From assembly GCF_001269385.1 (NCBI RefSeq), contig NZ_CXOO01000063.1:1-33341 (forward strand): 33,341 bases of DNA, in the 5' to 3' direction. Under the pieces are notes generated by a model that had not been told where the DNA came from, ran no database searches, and was given only the letters and a program-made list of their open reading frames with translations. Shown piece by piece: positions 7,693 to 15,364 of this stretch (position 1 is the stretch's first letter; every line of letters starts with the position of its first letter). This DNA comes from Limnohabitans sp. DM1. GTDB taxonomy: Bacteria > Pseudomonadota > Gammaproteobacteria > Burkholderiales > Burkholderiaceae_C. Position numbers and translations under genes: made by a program.

Positions 7693-7718
7693 ATTAACCG
7701 ACCGAGCGGTTGGTTAAT
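7693..7718. promoter_or_regulatory. TetR-type operator, probable PaaR site
   Basis: A 26-bp near-perfect palindrome: left half ATTAACCGACCG, right half GCGGTTGGTTAAT, with only a few mismatched pairs. It sits 30 bp before paaG and 94 bp before the divergent enoyl-CoA hydratase. The ACCGACCG/CGGTYGGT core matches what I recall of sites bound by PaaR, the TetR-family phenylacetyl-CoA-responsive repressor of betaproteobacteria. The paaR gene is not in the window. Confidence 0.7.
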
Positions 7719-7811
7719 GTTTTCCCTATGAAGGACACAACGCCAGAGCGACAGACTCGGTACAGCTGGCGTGGTTATAGTCAGCATTTGACACTACAGC
7801 TGGAGAAACCC

Positions 7812-8591
7812 ATGAGCTACGAAAACATCGAAGTCCGCACCGAAGGTGGCCAGGTTGGCATCATCACCCTCAACCGCCCCAAAGCCCTGAACGCGCTCAA
7901 CGGGGCACTGATGGACGAGCTGGGCACAGCCCTCAAAGCCCTCGACGCCGACGATGCCATCGGCTGCATCATCATCACCGGCAGCGAAAAAGCTTTTGCA
8001 GCCGGTGCCGACATCTCGGCCATGGCCAAGTTCAATTTTCATGAGGTCTATAAAAACGACTTCATCACCCGCAACTGGGAAACCATCCGCAGCATCCGCA
8101 AGCCCGTGATCGCGGCCGTCAGCGGTTTTGCGTTGGGTGGCGGCTGCGAGCTGGCCATGATGTGCGACTTCATCATCGCCGCTGAAAACGCCAAGTTTGG
8201 TCAGCCTGAAATCAAAATCGGCATCATCCCCGGGGCAGGCGGCACGCAGCGTCTGCCCCGCGCCATGGGCAAGTCCAAGGCCATGGACTTGGTGCTCACG
8301 GGCCGCATGATGGATGCAAACGAGGCCGAGCGCGGCGGCTTGGTCAGCCGCGTGGTACCGCTGGACAAGCTGATGGACGAAGCTCTGGGCGCTGCACTGA
8401 TGATCTGCGGCTACGGACAGTTGTCTGTGATGGCGGCCAAGGAAAGCGTGAACCGCGCCTTTGAAAGCGGCCTGAGCGACGGCGTGATGTTCGAGCGCCG
8501 CATGTTCCACGGTCTGTTTGCCACCGCCGACCAAAAAGAAGGCATGGACGCGTTTTTGAACAAGCGTGCGCCGAAGTTCATCCACGGGTGA
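7812..8591 (+). CDS. Enoyl-CoA hydratase (crotonase family, PaaF/short-chain type)
   Basis: The 259-residue product closely resembles classical enoyl-CoA hydratases: LNRPKALNALNGALM, the oxyanion-hole segment KAFAAGADISAM, and both catalytic glutamates in ALGGGCELAMMCD and AKFGQPEIKIGIIPGAGGTQRLPRA. It adds water to trans-2-enoyl-CoA in beta-oxidation. In phenylacetate degradation the same reaction is performed by PaaF, and the position opposite paaG behind a shared operator suggests that use, though a general fatty-acid role cannot be excluded. The start at 7812 is set by GGAGA six bases upstream; the frame extends to 7710 but that part is the operator/leader region. Confidence 0.92.
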   Translation: MSYENIEVRTEGGQVGIITLNRPKALNALNGALMDELGTALKALDADDAIGCIIITGSEKAFAAGADISAMAKFNFHEVYKNDFITRNWETIRSIRKPVIAAVSGFALGGGCELAMMCDFIIAAENAKFGQPEIKIGIIPGAGGTQRLPRAMGKSKAMDLVLTGRMMDANEAERGGLVSRVVPLDKLMDEALGAALMICGYGQLSVMAAKESVNRAFESGLSDGVMFERRMFHGLFATADQKEGMDAFLNKRAPKFIHG

Positions 8592-8640
8592 GAGGCTAAG
8601 GCCTTTGCGCGGGTGCCCAAGCTTCGGTGCGAATGTGCTG

Positions 8641-8749
8641 AGGGCGTGTTCAACGCCCTTGGCGCACGGGGTGCGCTCCTACAAAGCAGAGCCCAAGTTG
8701 GTGGACCAAGTGCCAAGCATTTGTGGGAGCCCACCCCTGTGGGCGATGA
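8641..8749. repeat. REP-like doublet, copy 2 (arms in opposite order)
   Basis: The convergent gap between the hydratase and fdhD contains relatives of both arms of the element at 3625-3706. First comes a B-type arm at 8661-8685 (GCACGGGGTGCGCTCCTAC), then an A-type arm at 8719-8749 (GTGGGAGCCCACCCCTGTGG). The order is reversed relative to copy 1 and the B arm is diverged. Just before it, AGGGCGT-GTTCA-ACGCCCT (8641-8659) forms a separate 7-bp hairpin that may end the hydratase message. Confidence 0.7.
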
Positions 8750-8764
8750 ACCACTGTCGTTCAC

Positions 8765-9649
8765 TCAATTGGCTGGCGTCACCAATTCGGGCTGCCAGAT
8801 CAGGCGCTCGGGGGCGCTGAAGCACAAGAAGCGTTTATTGGTGGCTCGACCAATGGCGCACAAGCCCAGGCGCTGGGCGACATCGAGGCCCATTTGCGTG
8901 ATGCCGCTGCGCGACACGACCACGGGCACCCCCATCTGGGCGGATTTGATGACCATCTCGCTGGTCAAACGGCCTGTGGTGTAGAACACCTTGTCTTGGC
9001 CGCTCACATCGTTCATCCACATCCAGCCCGCAATGGTGTCGACCGCGTTGTGTCTGCCCACGTCCTCGACAAACATGAGCATCTCGTCGCCCTGAAACAA
9101 GGCGCAGCCGTGCACCGAGCCGGACGATTTGTAGGTGGTTTCCTGCAGACGGATGGCGTTGACCAAACCATAAAGTTGGGCTTGCGTGATTTGGGCGGGA
9201 GGCAATTGAATCTCGTTAATGTGGGCCATGAGGTCGCCAAACACGCTGCCCTGACCGCAACCTGTGGTCACCACGCGGTCTGCACTGCGCTCAACCACCA
9301 CTTGAGCCCCCGCGCGGGTTTTGACAGCCGCCACGCCGGGCTCACCGATTTCGCCTTCTCCAATCGTCCAGTCCACGGTGATCGATTCAATTTGGTCCAC
9401 CGAATCCACCAAACGTTGGTTGCGCAAGAAACCCAAGACCAACCATTCAGGCTCAGCGCCCAAGGTCATCAGCGTCACGAGTTCTTTTTTGTCCAAATAA
9501 ACGGTCAGTGCCCTCTCGGCGGGGATTTGTGTTTCGGAGTTTTCACCCCATTCGTTGCACACGTTCACGTTGCGGGTCAGCGGTGCACGCGCTTGCGTGA
9601 TGTGGGGCTTGGCCAATGTGGGCACAGGGGTATTCATAGCAACAGACAT
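8765..9649 (-). CDS. fdhD: Formate dehydrogenase accessory sulfurtransferase FdhD
   Basis: FdhD takes sulfur from a cysteine desulfurase and passes it to the bis-MGD cofactor of formate dehydrogenases, which need it for activity. The 294-residue protein has the family segments LVLGFLRNQRLV, TTGCGQGSVFG, SGSVHGCALFQGDEMLMFVEDVGRHNAVDTIAG and FYTTGRLTSEM followed by VVSRSGITQMGLDVAQRLG. In E. coli two cysteines (CxxC) carry the sulfur; here only Cys131 is present in the corresponding loop (CGQG). A terminator hairpin separates it from the preceding FDH operon, so it probably has its own promoter. The ATG at 9649 is taken; Met5 (9637) is an alternative. Confidence 0.95.
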   Translation of the reverse strand: MSVAMNTPVPTLAKPHITQARAPLTRNVNVCNEWGENSETQIPAERALTVYLDKKELVTLMTLGAEPEWLVLGFLRNQRLVDSVDQIESITVDWTIGEGEIGEPGVAAVKTRAGAQVVVERSADRVVTTGCGQGSVFGDLMAHINEIQLPPAQITQAQLYGLVNAIRLQETTYKSSGSVHGCALFQGDEMLMFVEDVGRHNAVDTIAGWMWMNDVSGQDKVFYTTGRLTSEMVIKSAQMGVPVVVSRSGITQMGLDVAQRLGLCAIGRATNKRFLCFSAPERLIWQPELVTPAN

Positions 9650-9666
9650 GGCAAGAGCCTAACGTA

Positions 9667-9698
9667 AAAATCCCCCGACGTTGCCGACGGGGGATTTT
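9667..9698 (-). terminator. Rho-independent terminator of the membrane FDH operon
   Basis: Perfect 11-bp arms AAAATCCCCCG (9667-9677) and CGGGGGATTTT (9688-9698) with a 10-nt loop. Read on the minus strand the stem runs into TTTTTACG, a good U tract. It lies just after the small secreted protein gene and before fdhD. The A/T symmetry could allow weak activity on the other strand. Confidence 0.8.
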
Positions 9699-9719
9699 GC
9701 AGTGACGCAGAAAAAAGGA

Positions 9720-10064
9720 TCAGCCTTTTTTGGCAGGTGCTGCCGCTGGCTTGGCCCCAGCAGGCGCGGCAGGCGCTGCTGCAGGAGCCGCCGCCGTGGT
9801 TTCAGCAGGCTTGTAGGCGCCCGGGTCCACACAGGCGGGTGTGGCCGTGGGTGAAGCCTTGCCCTTGCCATTGGTTTTGTAATAGTGCGCTGCCACTTTT
9901 TCACGTGACTTGCACAGCTGGAAGTCGGCCACTTTGTTGCCGTGCGCGGTTTTGGCAGCAGCTTCTGCGGCCTTGGCTTTGGCCTCGTCGCTCAAGGCTG
10001 GCAATTTGGCCATGGCGCCAAAGCTGATGGCCAGTGCCGACATGACAAGCAGGTATTTTTTCAT
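9720..10064 (-). CDS. Small secreted Ala/Pro/Lys-rich protein of the FDH operon (unknown function)
   Basis: This 114-residue protein has a clear Sec signal peptide (MKKYLLVMSALAISFGAMA, cleavage after AMA). The mature part is a short charged segment with two cysteines (FQLCKSREKV and TPACVDPG, about 29 residues apart) and a low-complexity C-terminus rich in AAP and AK repeats. AGGAGAACACC before the ATG fixes the start at 10064; an earlier in-frame ATG at 10082 lacks one. The gene follows the FDH gamma subunit by 14 bp and ends at the operon terminator, so it is co-transcribed. I do not recognise the family. The cysteine pair could form a disulfide; no CXXCH haem motif is present. A periplasmic helper of the FDH is a guess from position. 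Confidence 0.8.
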   Translation of the reverse strand: MKKYLLVMSALAISFGAMAKLPALSDEAKAKAAEAAAKTAHGNKVADFQLCKSREKVAAHYYKTNGKGKASPTATPACVDPGAYKPAETTAAAPAAAPAAPAGAKPAAAPAKKG

Positions 10065-10078
10065 GGTGTTCTCCTGGC

Positions 10079-11248
10079 TCAAACAGAAGCCGGTTTAGCA
10101 GGCGTTGCAGTAGACACTGGCACAGAGCGTTGCGCCGGAATCTTGCCGGACTTGACGTCCTTGTACCAAAGTTCGTGATGTTCTTTGGCCCAAGTTTCGT
10201 CCACATAGCCTTCGCGCATGGCTTTGTAGGCACCGCGCATGCCGATCGTGCCCATGTAAATGTGACCAATGAACATGGCCATCATGAACAAGGCGGCCAC
10301 GCCGTGGATCATGGCTGCAATTTGCATGGTGCCGCGCTCGTAGATCAGACCGGGGATGAGCATGTCCAGCACCAAGCCAGAACCCACCACGATCAAACCG
10401 AGGAACAACACACCGCCCCAGAACACCACCTTTTCACCGGCATTGAAACGGTGCGAAGGCACTTCGGTGCCTGAGAAAAGTCCACCACCTTTGAGCAACC
10501 AGACCACATCGTCCTTGCTGGGCAGGTTGTCCTTGACGAAAGTGACAAACACCACCACCAAGGACACGGCAAACAGCGGCCCGGCAAAGTTGTGAAGGTT
10601 CTTCAAAGCGTAGCTCAACCAGCCAAACAAGGTACTGCCGATGATGGGCAGCAGAAAGAACTTGCCGTAGGCCATGACGATGCCGGAGATGGCCAAAGCG
10701 CAAAACGCGATGGCGTTGGCCCAGTGGGCCGAGCGTTCAAAAGGCGTGAAACGCTCGATCTTGCGGCCGGTTTCCTGGCCGTGCAACTCCATCGTGCCCT
10801 TGCTGAAATAAAACAGCGCCATCGCACCCACAGCGATCAGCAACAAAGCTGCGCCGTAAGGAATGATGATGTTGTTGCGCACCTGACGCCAGGATTCACC
10901 GGCCGAAGCCAAGCGCGAACCGGGGTATTGCACAAAGGGCTGGATCAGGTTGCCGGCTTCGGGGGCTTGGCTTTTGGGCAAGCTGGTGTAACCAGACACG
11001 CCTTGACCCACCGCACGCCACATGGGCGCGTTGTTGCCGGGTTGCACTTGGCCACGCTCGGCGTTGGTTTGGTCTTTGTAGTTGGCATCGGCATCAGCGC
11101 CGGGTGCCAATTGAAAGACGTTGGCGCTTTTCACGCCAAGACTGGTTTCAGCCTTGGCAGTGGGCGCGGGCGCAGCAGGAGCTGGCGTTTGAGCGCAAAC
11201 GCCCAAAGCCGCCATGGCGAGCCCAAAAGTCAATAACATGCGGCGCAT
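10079..11248 (-). CDS. Formate dehydrogenase gamma subunit (cytochrome b556), with N-terminal periplasmic extension
   Basis: This membrane subunit anchors the alpha-beta heterodimer and passes electrons from formate to quinone through b haems. The 389-residue product has a signal peptide (MRRMLLTFGLAMAALGVCAQ), about 110 residues of presumed periplasmic sequence, and hydrophobic helices in the C-terminal two thirds. Likely haem-ligand histidines lie in ERSAHWANAIAF, LKNLHNFAGPLF, IHGVAALFMM and GHIYM. E. coli FdnI/FdoI are only about 210 residues, so the extension is an addition. AAGGAGAAGTTC before the ATG supports 11248; the frame opens at 11269. It lies downstream of beta and a small lipoprotein in one operon. 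Confidence 0.92.
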   Translation of the reverse strand: MRRMLLTFGLAMAALGVCAQTPAPAAPAPTAKAETSLGVKSANVFQLAPGADADANYKDQTNAERGQVQPGNNAPMWRAVGQGVSGYTSLPKSQAPEAGNLIQPFVQYPGSRLASAGESWRQVRNNIIIPYGAALLLIAVGAMALFYFSKGTMELHGQETGRKIERFTPFERSAHWANAIAFCALAISGIVMAYGKFFLLPIIGSTLFGWLSYALKNLHNFAGPLFAVSLVVVFVTFVKDNLPSKDDVVWLLKGGGLFSGTEVPSHRFNAGEKVVFWGGVLFLGLIVVGSGLVLDMLIPGLIYERGTMQIAAMIHGVAALFMMAMFIGHIYMGTIGMRGAYKAMREGYVDETWAKEHHELWYKDVKSGKIPAQRSVPVSTATPAKPASV

Positions 11249-11265
11249 GAACTTCTCCTTGGCGC

Positions 11266-11490
11266 TCACTTGGGTGCGCGGACGTGGTCGTTTTGGCCGT
11301 AAGTGGCACGGGCCTTGAGGTGGTTGGCCCAGCCGTCTTTGTCACCGGCTTTCCAGCCAGGTTCTGTGAAGTTAGCCACGCCCGTGCCGCTGTAGGCCGG
11401 CTTGTCGGTACGCACGCCTTTGACCTCTTGCGGCTTTTCGCCGCAAGCCACCAACAAGGCCGCGCTGCAAAGGATGAAAGCTGCTTTCAT
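11266..11490 (-). CDS. Small lipoprotein in the FDH operon
   Basis: A 74-residue protein with a type II signal peptide: MKAAFILCSAALLVAC, lipobox LVAC with Cys16 as the lipidated residue. The mature part (about 58 residues) is hydrophilic, with TDKPAYSGTGVANFTEPGWKAGDK and a C-terminal TYGQNDHVRAPK. AAGGAG precedes the ATG. It sits between the beta and gamma subunit genes, with 2 bp to the former. I know of no function; the conserved-looking W/G/Y-rich core and its position suggest a periplasmic, membrane-tethered companion of the dehydrogenase. Confidence that it is a real gene is high, in function low. Confidence 0.85.
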   Translation of the reverse strand: MKAAFILCSAALLVACGEKPQEVKGVRTDKPAYSGTGVANFTEPGWKAGDKDGWANHLKARATYGQNDHVRAPK

Positions 11491-11492
11491 GT

Positions 11493-12104
11493 TCAGGCTC
11501 CTTGTTTGGCGGGTTTGGCTTGGTTGCCGTAAGCGGTGCCCCAGCCCCAGACTTCGGCGCCGGTGCCACGGCTGATCACACGGCCACGCAAGATGTCGGT
11601 GATGACATCGCCGTCACCGGCGAGCAACGCCTTGGTCGAGCACATTTCGGCGCAAGCGGGCAACTTGCCCTCGGCCAAACGGTTGCGGCCATATTTTTCG
11701 AACTCGGCCTGGCTGCCGTGCTCTTCCGGGCCACCGGCGCAGAAGGTGCATTTATCCATCTTGCCGCGCAGACCGAAAGTGCCGCTGGAAGGGAACTGAG
11801 GCGCACCAAAGGGGCAGGCATAAGAGCAGTAGCCGCAGCCAATGCAGATGTCCTTGTCGTGCAGGACCACGCCTTCTTCGGTTTTGTAGAAGCAGTTGAC
11901 CGGGCAGACCGCCATGCAAGGCGCATCCGAGCAGTGCATGCAAGCAACCGAAATCGACTTTTCACCGGGAACGCCGTCGTTCAAGGTGACCACGCGGCGG
12001 CGGTTCACACCCCACGGGACTTCGTGTTCGTTTTTGCAAGCGGTCACGCAGCCGTTGCATTCGATGCAGCGCTCTGCATCGCAAATAAATTTCATTCGTG
12101 CCAT
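11493..12104 (-). CDS. fdh3B: Formate dehydrogenase beta (iron-sulfur) subunit, FDH3 type
   Basis: This 203-residue ferredoxin-like subunit carries electrons from the catalytic alpha subunit to the cytochrome b subunit through four [4Fe-4S] clusters. The cysteine motifs are CIECNGCVTAC (residues 13-23), CMHCSDAPCMAVC, CIGCGYCSYAC and a fourth split set (KCTFC... CAEMC). It is shorter than E. coli FdnH (294 residues) and lacks its C-terminal membrane helix; docking on the gamma subunit must differ. CCAGGAGAACACG before the ATG fixes the start. The order alpha-beta-lipoprotein-gamma is compact and co-directional. Confidence 0.94.
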   Translation of the reverse strand: MARMKFICDAERCIECNGCVTACKNEHEVPWGVNRRRVVTLNDGVPGEKSISVACMHCSDAPCMAVCPVNCFYKTEEGVVLHDKDICIGCGYCSYACPFGAPQFPSSGTFGLRGKMDKCTFCAGGPEEHGSQAEFEKYGRNRLAEGKLPACAEMCSTKALLAGDGDVITDILRGRVISRGTGAEVWGWGTAYGNQAKPAKQGA

Positions 12105-12122
12105 CGTGTTCTCCTGGGGCGC

Positions 12123-15083
12123 TTAGGCTTTTTCGATGTTGCAGATGGTGGTCTTGGTCTCTTGCATCATGGTGACGCTGTCATAACCATAAGTGGTGGC
12201 GGTGTTGACCGCCTCGCCGCGCACAATGGGCGCGGCGCCCTTGGGGTAGTGCGCCAGCATGTCGGCACCTTGCCAACGACCAGAGAAGTGGAAAGGCATC
12301 CATACGGTGCCCGTGTCCACGCGCTCGGTGACCATGGCCTGCACATCCAGACGCGCACCAGTGGCACCCAGCAGCCAGACGCGGTCGCCGTTGCGGATGC
12401 CCCGGTCAGCGGCTGTCTTGGGGTTGATCTCCACGTAAGCCTCTTGCTGCAACTCGGCCAACCAGGGGTTGGAACGGGTTTCCTCGCCACCGCCCTCGTA
12501 CTCGACCAGACGGCCAGAGGTGAGGATGAGCGGGTACTTTTCGTGCGCCTTGTCGGCGATGTTCTTGTCCTGCACGGTCTTGAACAGGGTGGGCAGACGC
12601 CAGAAGGCCTTGCGGTCGTCGTGCGTGGGGTACTTGGCCATCATGTCCGGGCGGGTGCCGTACAGAGGCTCACGGTGCTGCGGAATCGGATCGGGGAAGT
12701 TCCAGACCACGGCGCGCGCCTTGGCGTTGCCAAACGGGTGGCAGCCGTGCTCTTTCATGAACACGCGCATCATGCCGCCCGATGAATCGGTCTTCCAGTT
12801 CTTGCCTTCGGCCTTGGCTTTTTCAGCCTCAGTCAACTCGTCCCACCAGCCCAGTTTCTTGAGCAGGATGTGGTCGAGTTCGGGGTAACCGGTGGTGATG
12901 TCGGCACCCAGCGAGTGCGAACCGTCTTCGGCCAGCAAGCTCTTGCCTTCACGCTCCACACCGAAGTTGGCGCGGAAGTTGCCGCCGCCGTCCATGACGT
13001 GCTTGGAGGTGTCGTACAGGTTGGGCGAGCCGGGGTGCTTGAGTTCGGGCGTGCCGTAGCAAGGCCATGGCAGGCCGAAATAGTCGCCTGTGAAGTCGTA
13101 ACCGGTTTCCTTGTCTTTGCCGCCTTTGGCTTTGAGCGTCTTCACATCGAACACGTTCATGTTCTTCATGTGGGCCTTCAGGCGCTCCGGGCTTTGACCG
13201 GTGTAGCCAATGGTCCAGACGCACTTGTTGATTTCGCGCAGGATGTCTTCGGGCATGGGCTCGTCCATGCCACCCACCTTTTGCATCTTGTAGTTCTTGG
13301 ACAGCTCTTTGGCAAAGCCCAATTTTTCGGCCAACTGGTGCATGATCATGTGGTCCGAGCGGCTCTCCCACAGCGGCTCGATCACCTTCTCGCGCCACTG
13401 GATGGAGCGGTTGGACGCGGTGCAAGAACCGCTGGTCTCAAACTGGGTCGCAGCAGGCAGCAGGTAGACAGCACGGTTGGGGTTGAGGTCTTCGGCCTTG
13501 CCGGGCATGGCGGCCATGGCCGCAGTGGCAGATGGGTAGGGGTCGACCACCACCAACAAGTCGAGCTTGTCCATGGCGCGCTTCATGTCCAGACCACGGG
13601 TTTGCGAGTTAGGGGCATGGCCCCAATAGAACACACCGCGCAGGTTGCTGTCCTGGTCGATCAGCTCGTTGTTCTCGAGCACGCCGTCGATCCAGCGGGA
13701 CACGGTGATGCCGTTCTTGCCCATCATGGCGGGGCTGGCGAACTGCTTTTTGATCCACTCGAAATCCACGCCCCAGGTGTTGGCGAAGTGCTTCCAGGAG
13801 CCTTCGGCCAGGCCGTAGTAGCCGGGTAAGGAGTCGGGGTTCGGGCCGACGTCGGTCGCGCCTTGCACGTTGTCGTGGCCACGGAAAATGTTGGTGCCGC
13901 CACCGGTCTTGCCCACGTTGCCCAGCGCCAGCTGCAAGATGCAGGACGCACGCACCATGGCGTTGCCAATCGTGTGCTGGGTCTGGCCCATACACCAGAC
14001 GATGGTGCCCGGGTTGTTGTCGTGCAGCATCTTGGCGATCTTGAACATCTGCTCTTCTTTGACACCACAGGCCTCTTCCACCTTGTCGGGTGTCCACTTG
14101 GCCATCACGTCGGCCTTGACGGCTTCCATGCCGTACACGCGGTCGTTGATGTACTTTTTGTCTTCCCAGCCGTTTTTGAAGATGTGATAGACCAGACCGA
14201 ACAGGAAGGGAATGTCAGTGCCCGAACGGATGCGCACGTACTCGTCGGCTTTGGCGGCGGTGCGGGTGAAGCGTGGGTCGACCACGATCATCTTGCAGCC
14301 GTTTTCCTTGGCATGCAGCATGTGCAGCATGGACACGGGGTGGGCTTCGGCCGCGTTGGAGCCGATGTACAAAGCGACCTTGCTGTTTTGCATGTCGTTG
14401 TACGAGTTGGTCATCGCGCCATAACCCCAGGTGTTGGCCACACCGGCCACCGTGGTGGAGTGGCAAATACGGGCCTGGTGGTCGCAGTTGTTGGTGCCCC
14501 AGAAGCTCACGAACTTGCGCAGCAAATAGGCCTGTTCGTTGTTGTGCTTGGAAGAGCCAATGTAATAAACGCTGTCCGGGCCACTGGCCTTTCGCAGCTC
14601 CAGCATCTTGGCGCTGATTTCATTGAGCGCCACGTCCCAGCTGATGCGTTCGTACTTGCCGTTGACCAGCTTCATGGGGTAGCGCAGGCGGTACTCGCCG
14701 TGACCGTGCTCACGCAGCGCAGCTCCCTTGGCGCAATGGGCACCCAGGTTGATGGGCGAGTCGAATACGGCTTCTTGCCTTACCCAGACGCCATTCTCAA
14801 CCACAGCGTCCACCGCACAGCCCACCGAGCAGTGGGTGCAGATGGTGCGCTTGACTTCGACCTTGCCCGCCCCCGTGATGGATTTGGCGGTGGCGGCTTG
14901 GGCTTTTTGCACCAGGCTCAATTGCGAAGCGGCCAAGCCCACGCCCACGCCCAAGCCCGAGCGGCGAAGGAAACTGCGGCGATCCAGGGTCGGCAAGGCT
15001 TGGGACAAGCCACGGCGAAGGCTGTGGATGAAGGGCGACGAGGCAGCACCGGTGGTGCCAGTTTGTTTTTTAGTCAGCAACAT
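12123..15083 (-). CDS. Formate dehydrogenase alpha subunit, molybdopterin, Tat-exported
   Basis: Catalytic subunit oxidising formate to CO2 at a bis-MGD molybdenum centre on the periplasmic side. The 986-residue product has a Tat signal (DRRSFLRRSGLGVGVG, twin Arg at 35-36) followed by AAxA cleavage-like sites. The N-terminal [4Fe-4S] cluster is at Cys82, Cys85, Cys89 and Cys117. The metal ligand is Cys207 followed by His208 in ARICHSTTVAG, so this is a cysteine enzyme and not selenocysteine; no in-frame TGA occurs. Further bis-MGD regions follow (IGSNAAEAHPVSM, GGGTNIFRGHDNVQGATDVG), and a C-terminal dinucleotide-binding domain (LTSGRLVEYEGGG, HFSGRWQGADML). GGAG precedes the ATG. The TorD-like protein and FdhD encoded nearby are its likely maturation factors. 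Confidence 0.95.
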   Translation of the reverse strand: MLLTKKQTGTTGAASSPFIHSLRRGLSQALPTLDRRSFLRRSGLGVGVGLAASQLSLVQKAQAATAKSITGAGKVEVKRTICTHCSVGCAVDAVVENGVWVRQEAVFDSPINLGAHCAKGAALREHGHGEYRLRYPMKLVNGKYERISWDVALNEISAKMLELRKASGPDSVYYIGSSKHNNEQAYLLRKFVSFWGTNNCDHQARICHSTTVAGVANTWGYGAMTNSYNDMQNSKVALYIGSNAAEAHPVSMLHMLHAKENGCKMIVVDPRFTRTAAKADEYVRIRSGTDIPFLFGLVYHIFKNGWEDKKYINDRVYGMEAVKADVMAKWTPDKVEEACGVKEEQMFKIAKMLHDNNPGTIVWCMGQTQHTIGNAMVRASCILQLALGNVGKTGGGTNIFRGHDNVQGATDVGPNPDSLPGYYGLAEGSWKHFANTWGVDFEWIKKQFASPAMMGKNGITVSRWIDGVLENNELIDQDSNLRGVFYWGHAPNSQTRGLDMKRAMDKLDLLVVVDPYPSATAAMAAMPGKAEDLNPNRAVYLLPAATQFETSGSCTASNRSIQWREKVIEPLWESRSDHMIMHQLAEKLGFAKELSKNYKMQKVGGMDEPMPEDILREINKCVWTIGYTGQSPERLKAHMKNMNVFDVKTLKAKGGKDKETGYDFTGDYFGLPWPCYGTPELKHPGSPNLYDTSKHVMDGGGNFRANFGVEREGKSLLAEDGSHSLGADITTGYPELDHILLKKLGWWDELTEAEKAKAEGKNWKTDSSGGMMRVFMKEHGCHPFGNAKARAVVWNFPDPIPQHREPLYGTRPDMMAKYPTHDDRKAFWRLPTLFKTVQDKNIADKAHEKYPLILTSGRLVEYEGGGEETRSNPWLAELQQEAYVEINPKTAADRGIRNGDRVWLLGATGARLDVQAMVTERVDTGTVWMPFHFSGRWQGADMLAHYPKGAAPIVRGEAVNTATTYGYDSVTMMQETKTTICNIEKA

Positions 15084-15129
15084 GGAGGGCTCCAGTTGAG
15101 GGTGAACAGAAAGGAAAACGAAAACAGAT

Positions 15130-15336
15130 TCAGACGCGGGTGGTCTTGTAGTACTGCTGAACGTGCTCGCTCAGCGTGTAACCACCACCGCGCGTGGGTT
15201 TGGGCAAGGCTGTGGCCACTGGCGCAGCTTGCTTGACGACACCGGGCAAAACAGCTGTGGCAGCAGCCACAGCGCCAACGGTTGCAGCACCGGAAAACAG
15301 GCTGCGACGTGACACAGAAGAAGTTTTGGAAGACAT
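15130..15336 (-). CDS. Small Tat-signal protein of FDH operons (formate_TAT family)
   Basis: A 68-residue protein starting MSSKTSSVSRRSLFSGAATVG, a twin-arginine (SRRSLF) signal with hydrophobic core up to about residue 30, and a short mature part ending YTLSEHVQQYYKTTRV. Such proteins regularly precede FDH alpha genes in proteobacteria and are described as a 'formate dehydrogenase region TAT target' family; their role is unknown. It is the first gene of the operon, 46 bp before alpha, with AGGAG before its ATG. The mature part is too short for a catalytic domain and may contact the dehydrogenase or its membrane anchor. Confidence 0.88.
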   Translation of the reverse strand: MSSKTSSVSRRSLFSGAATVGAVAAATAVLPGVVKQAAPVATALPKPTRGGGYTLSEHVQQYYKTTRV

Positions 15337-15364
15337 CTGAGACTCCTGATGGTTTCAAAAGCAC

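Noticed and set aside
8592..8764. Small gene in the gap between the hydratase and fdhD
   Set aside because: Open frames there run through the REP-like arms and have neither start signals nor plausible proteins.
11502..12785. A 427-codon open frame on the plus strand
   Set aside because: Antisense to FDH beta and alpha; no ribosome binding site or recognisable family.
14450..14480. Possible selenocysteine in the FDH alpha subunits
   Set aside because: The metal-ligand positions are cysteine codons (ICH here and LCH in the NAD-linked enzyme) and neither frame contains an in-frame TGA.
13863..15236. A 457-codon open frame on the plus strand
   Set aside because: It is antisense to the FDH alpha subunit and the translation is His/Val/Gly-rich without domains.
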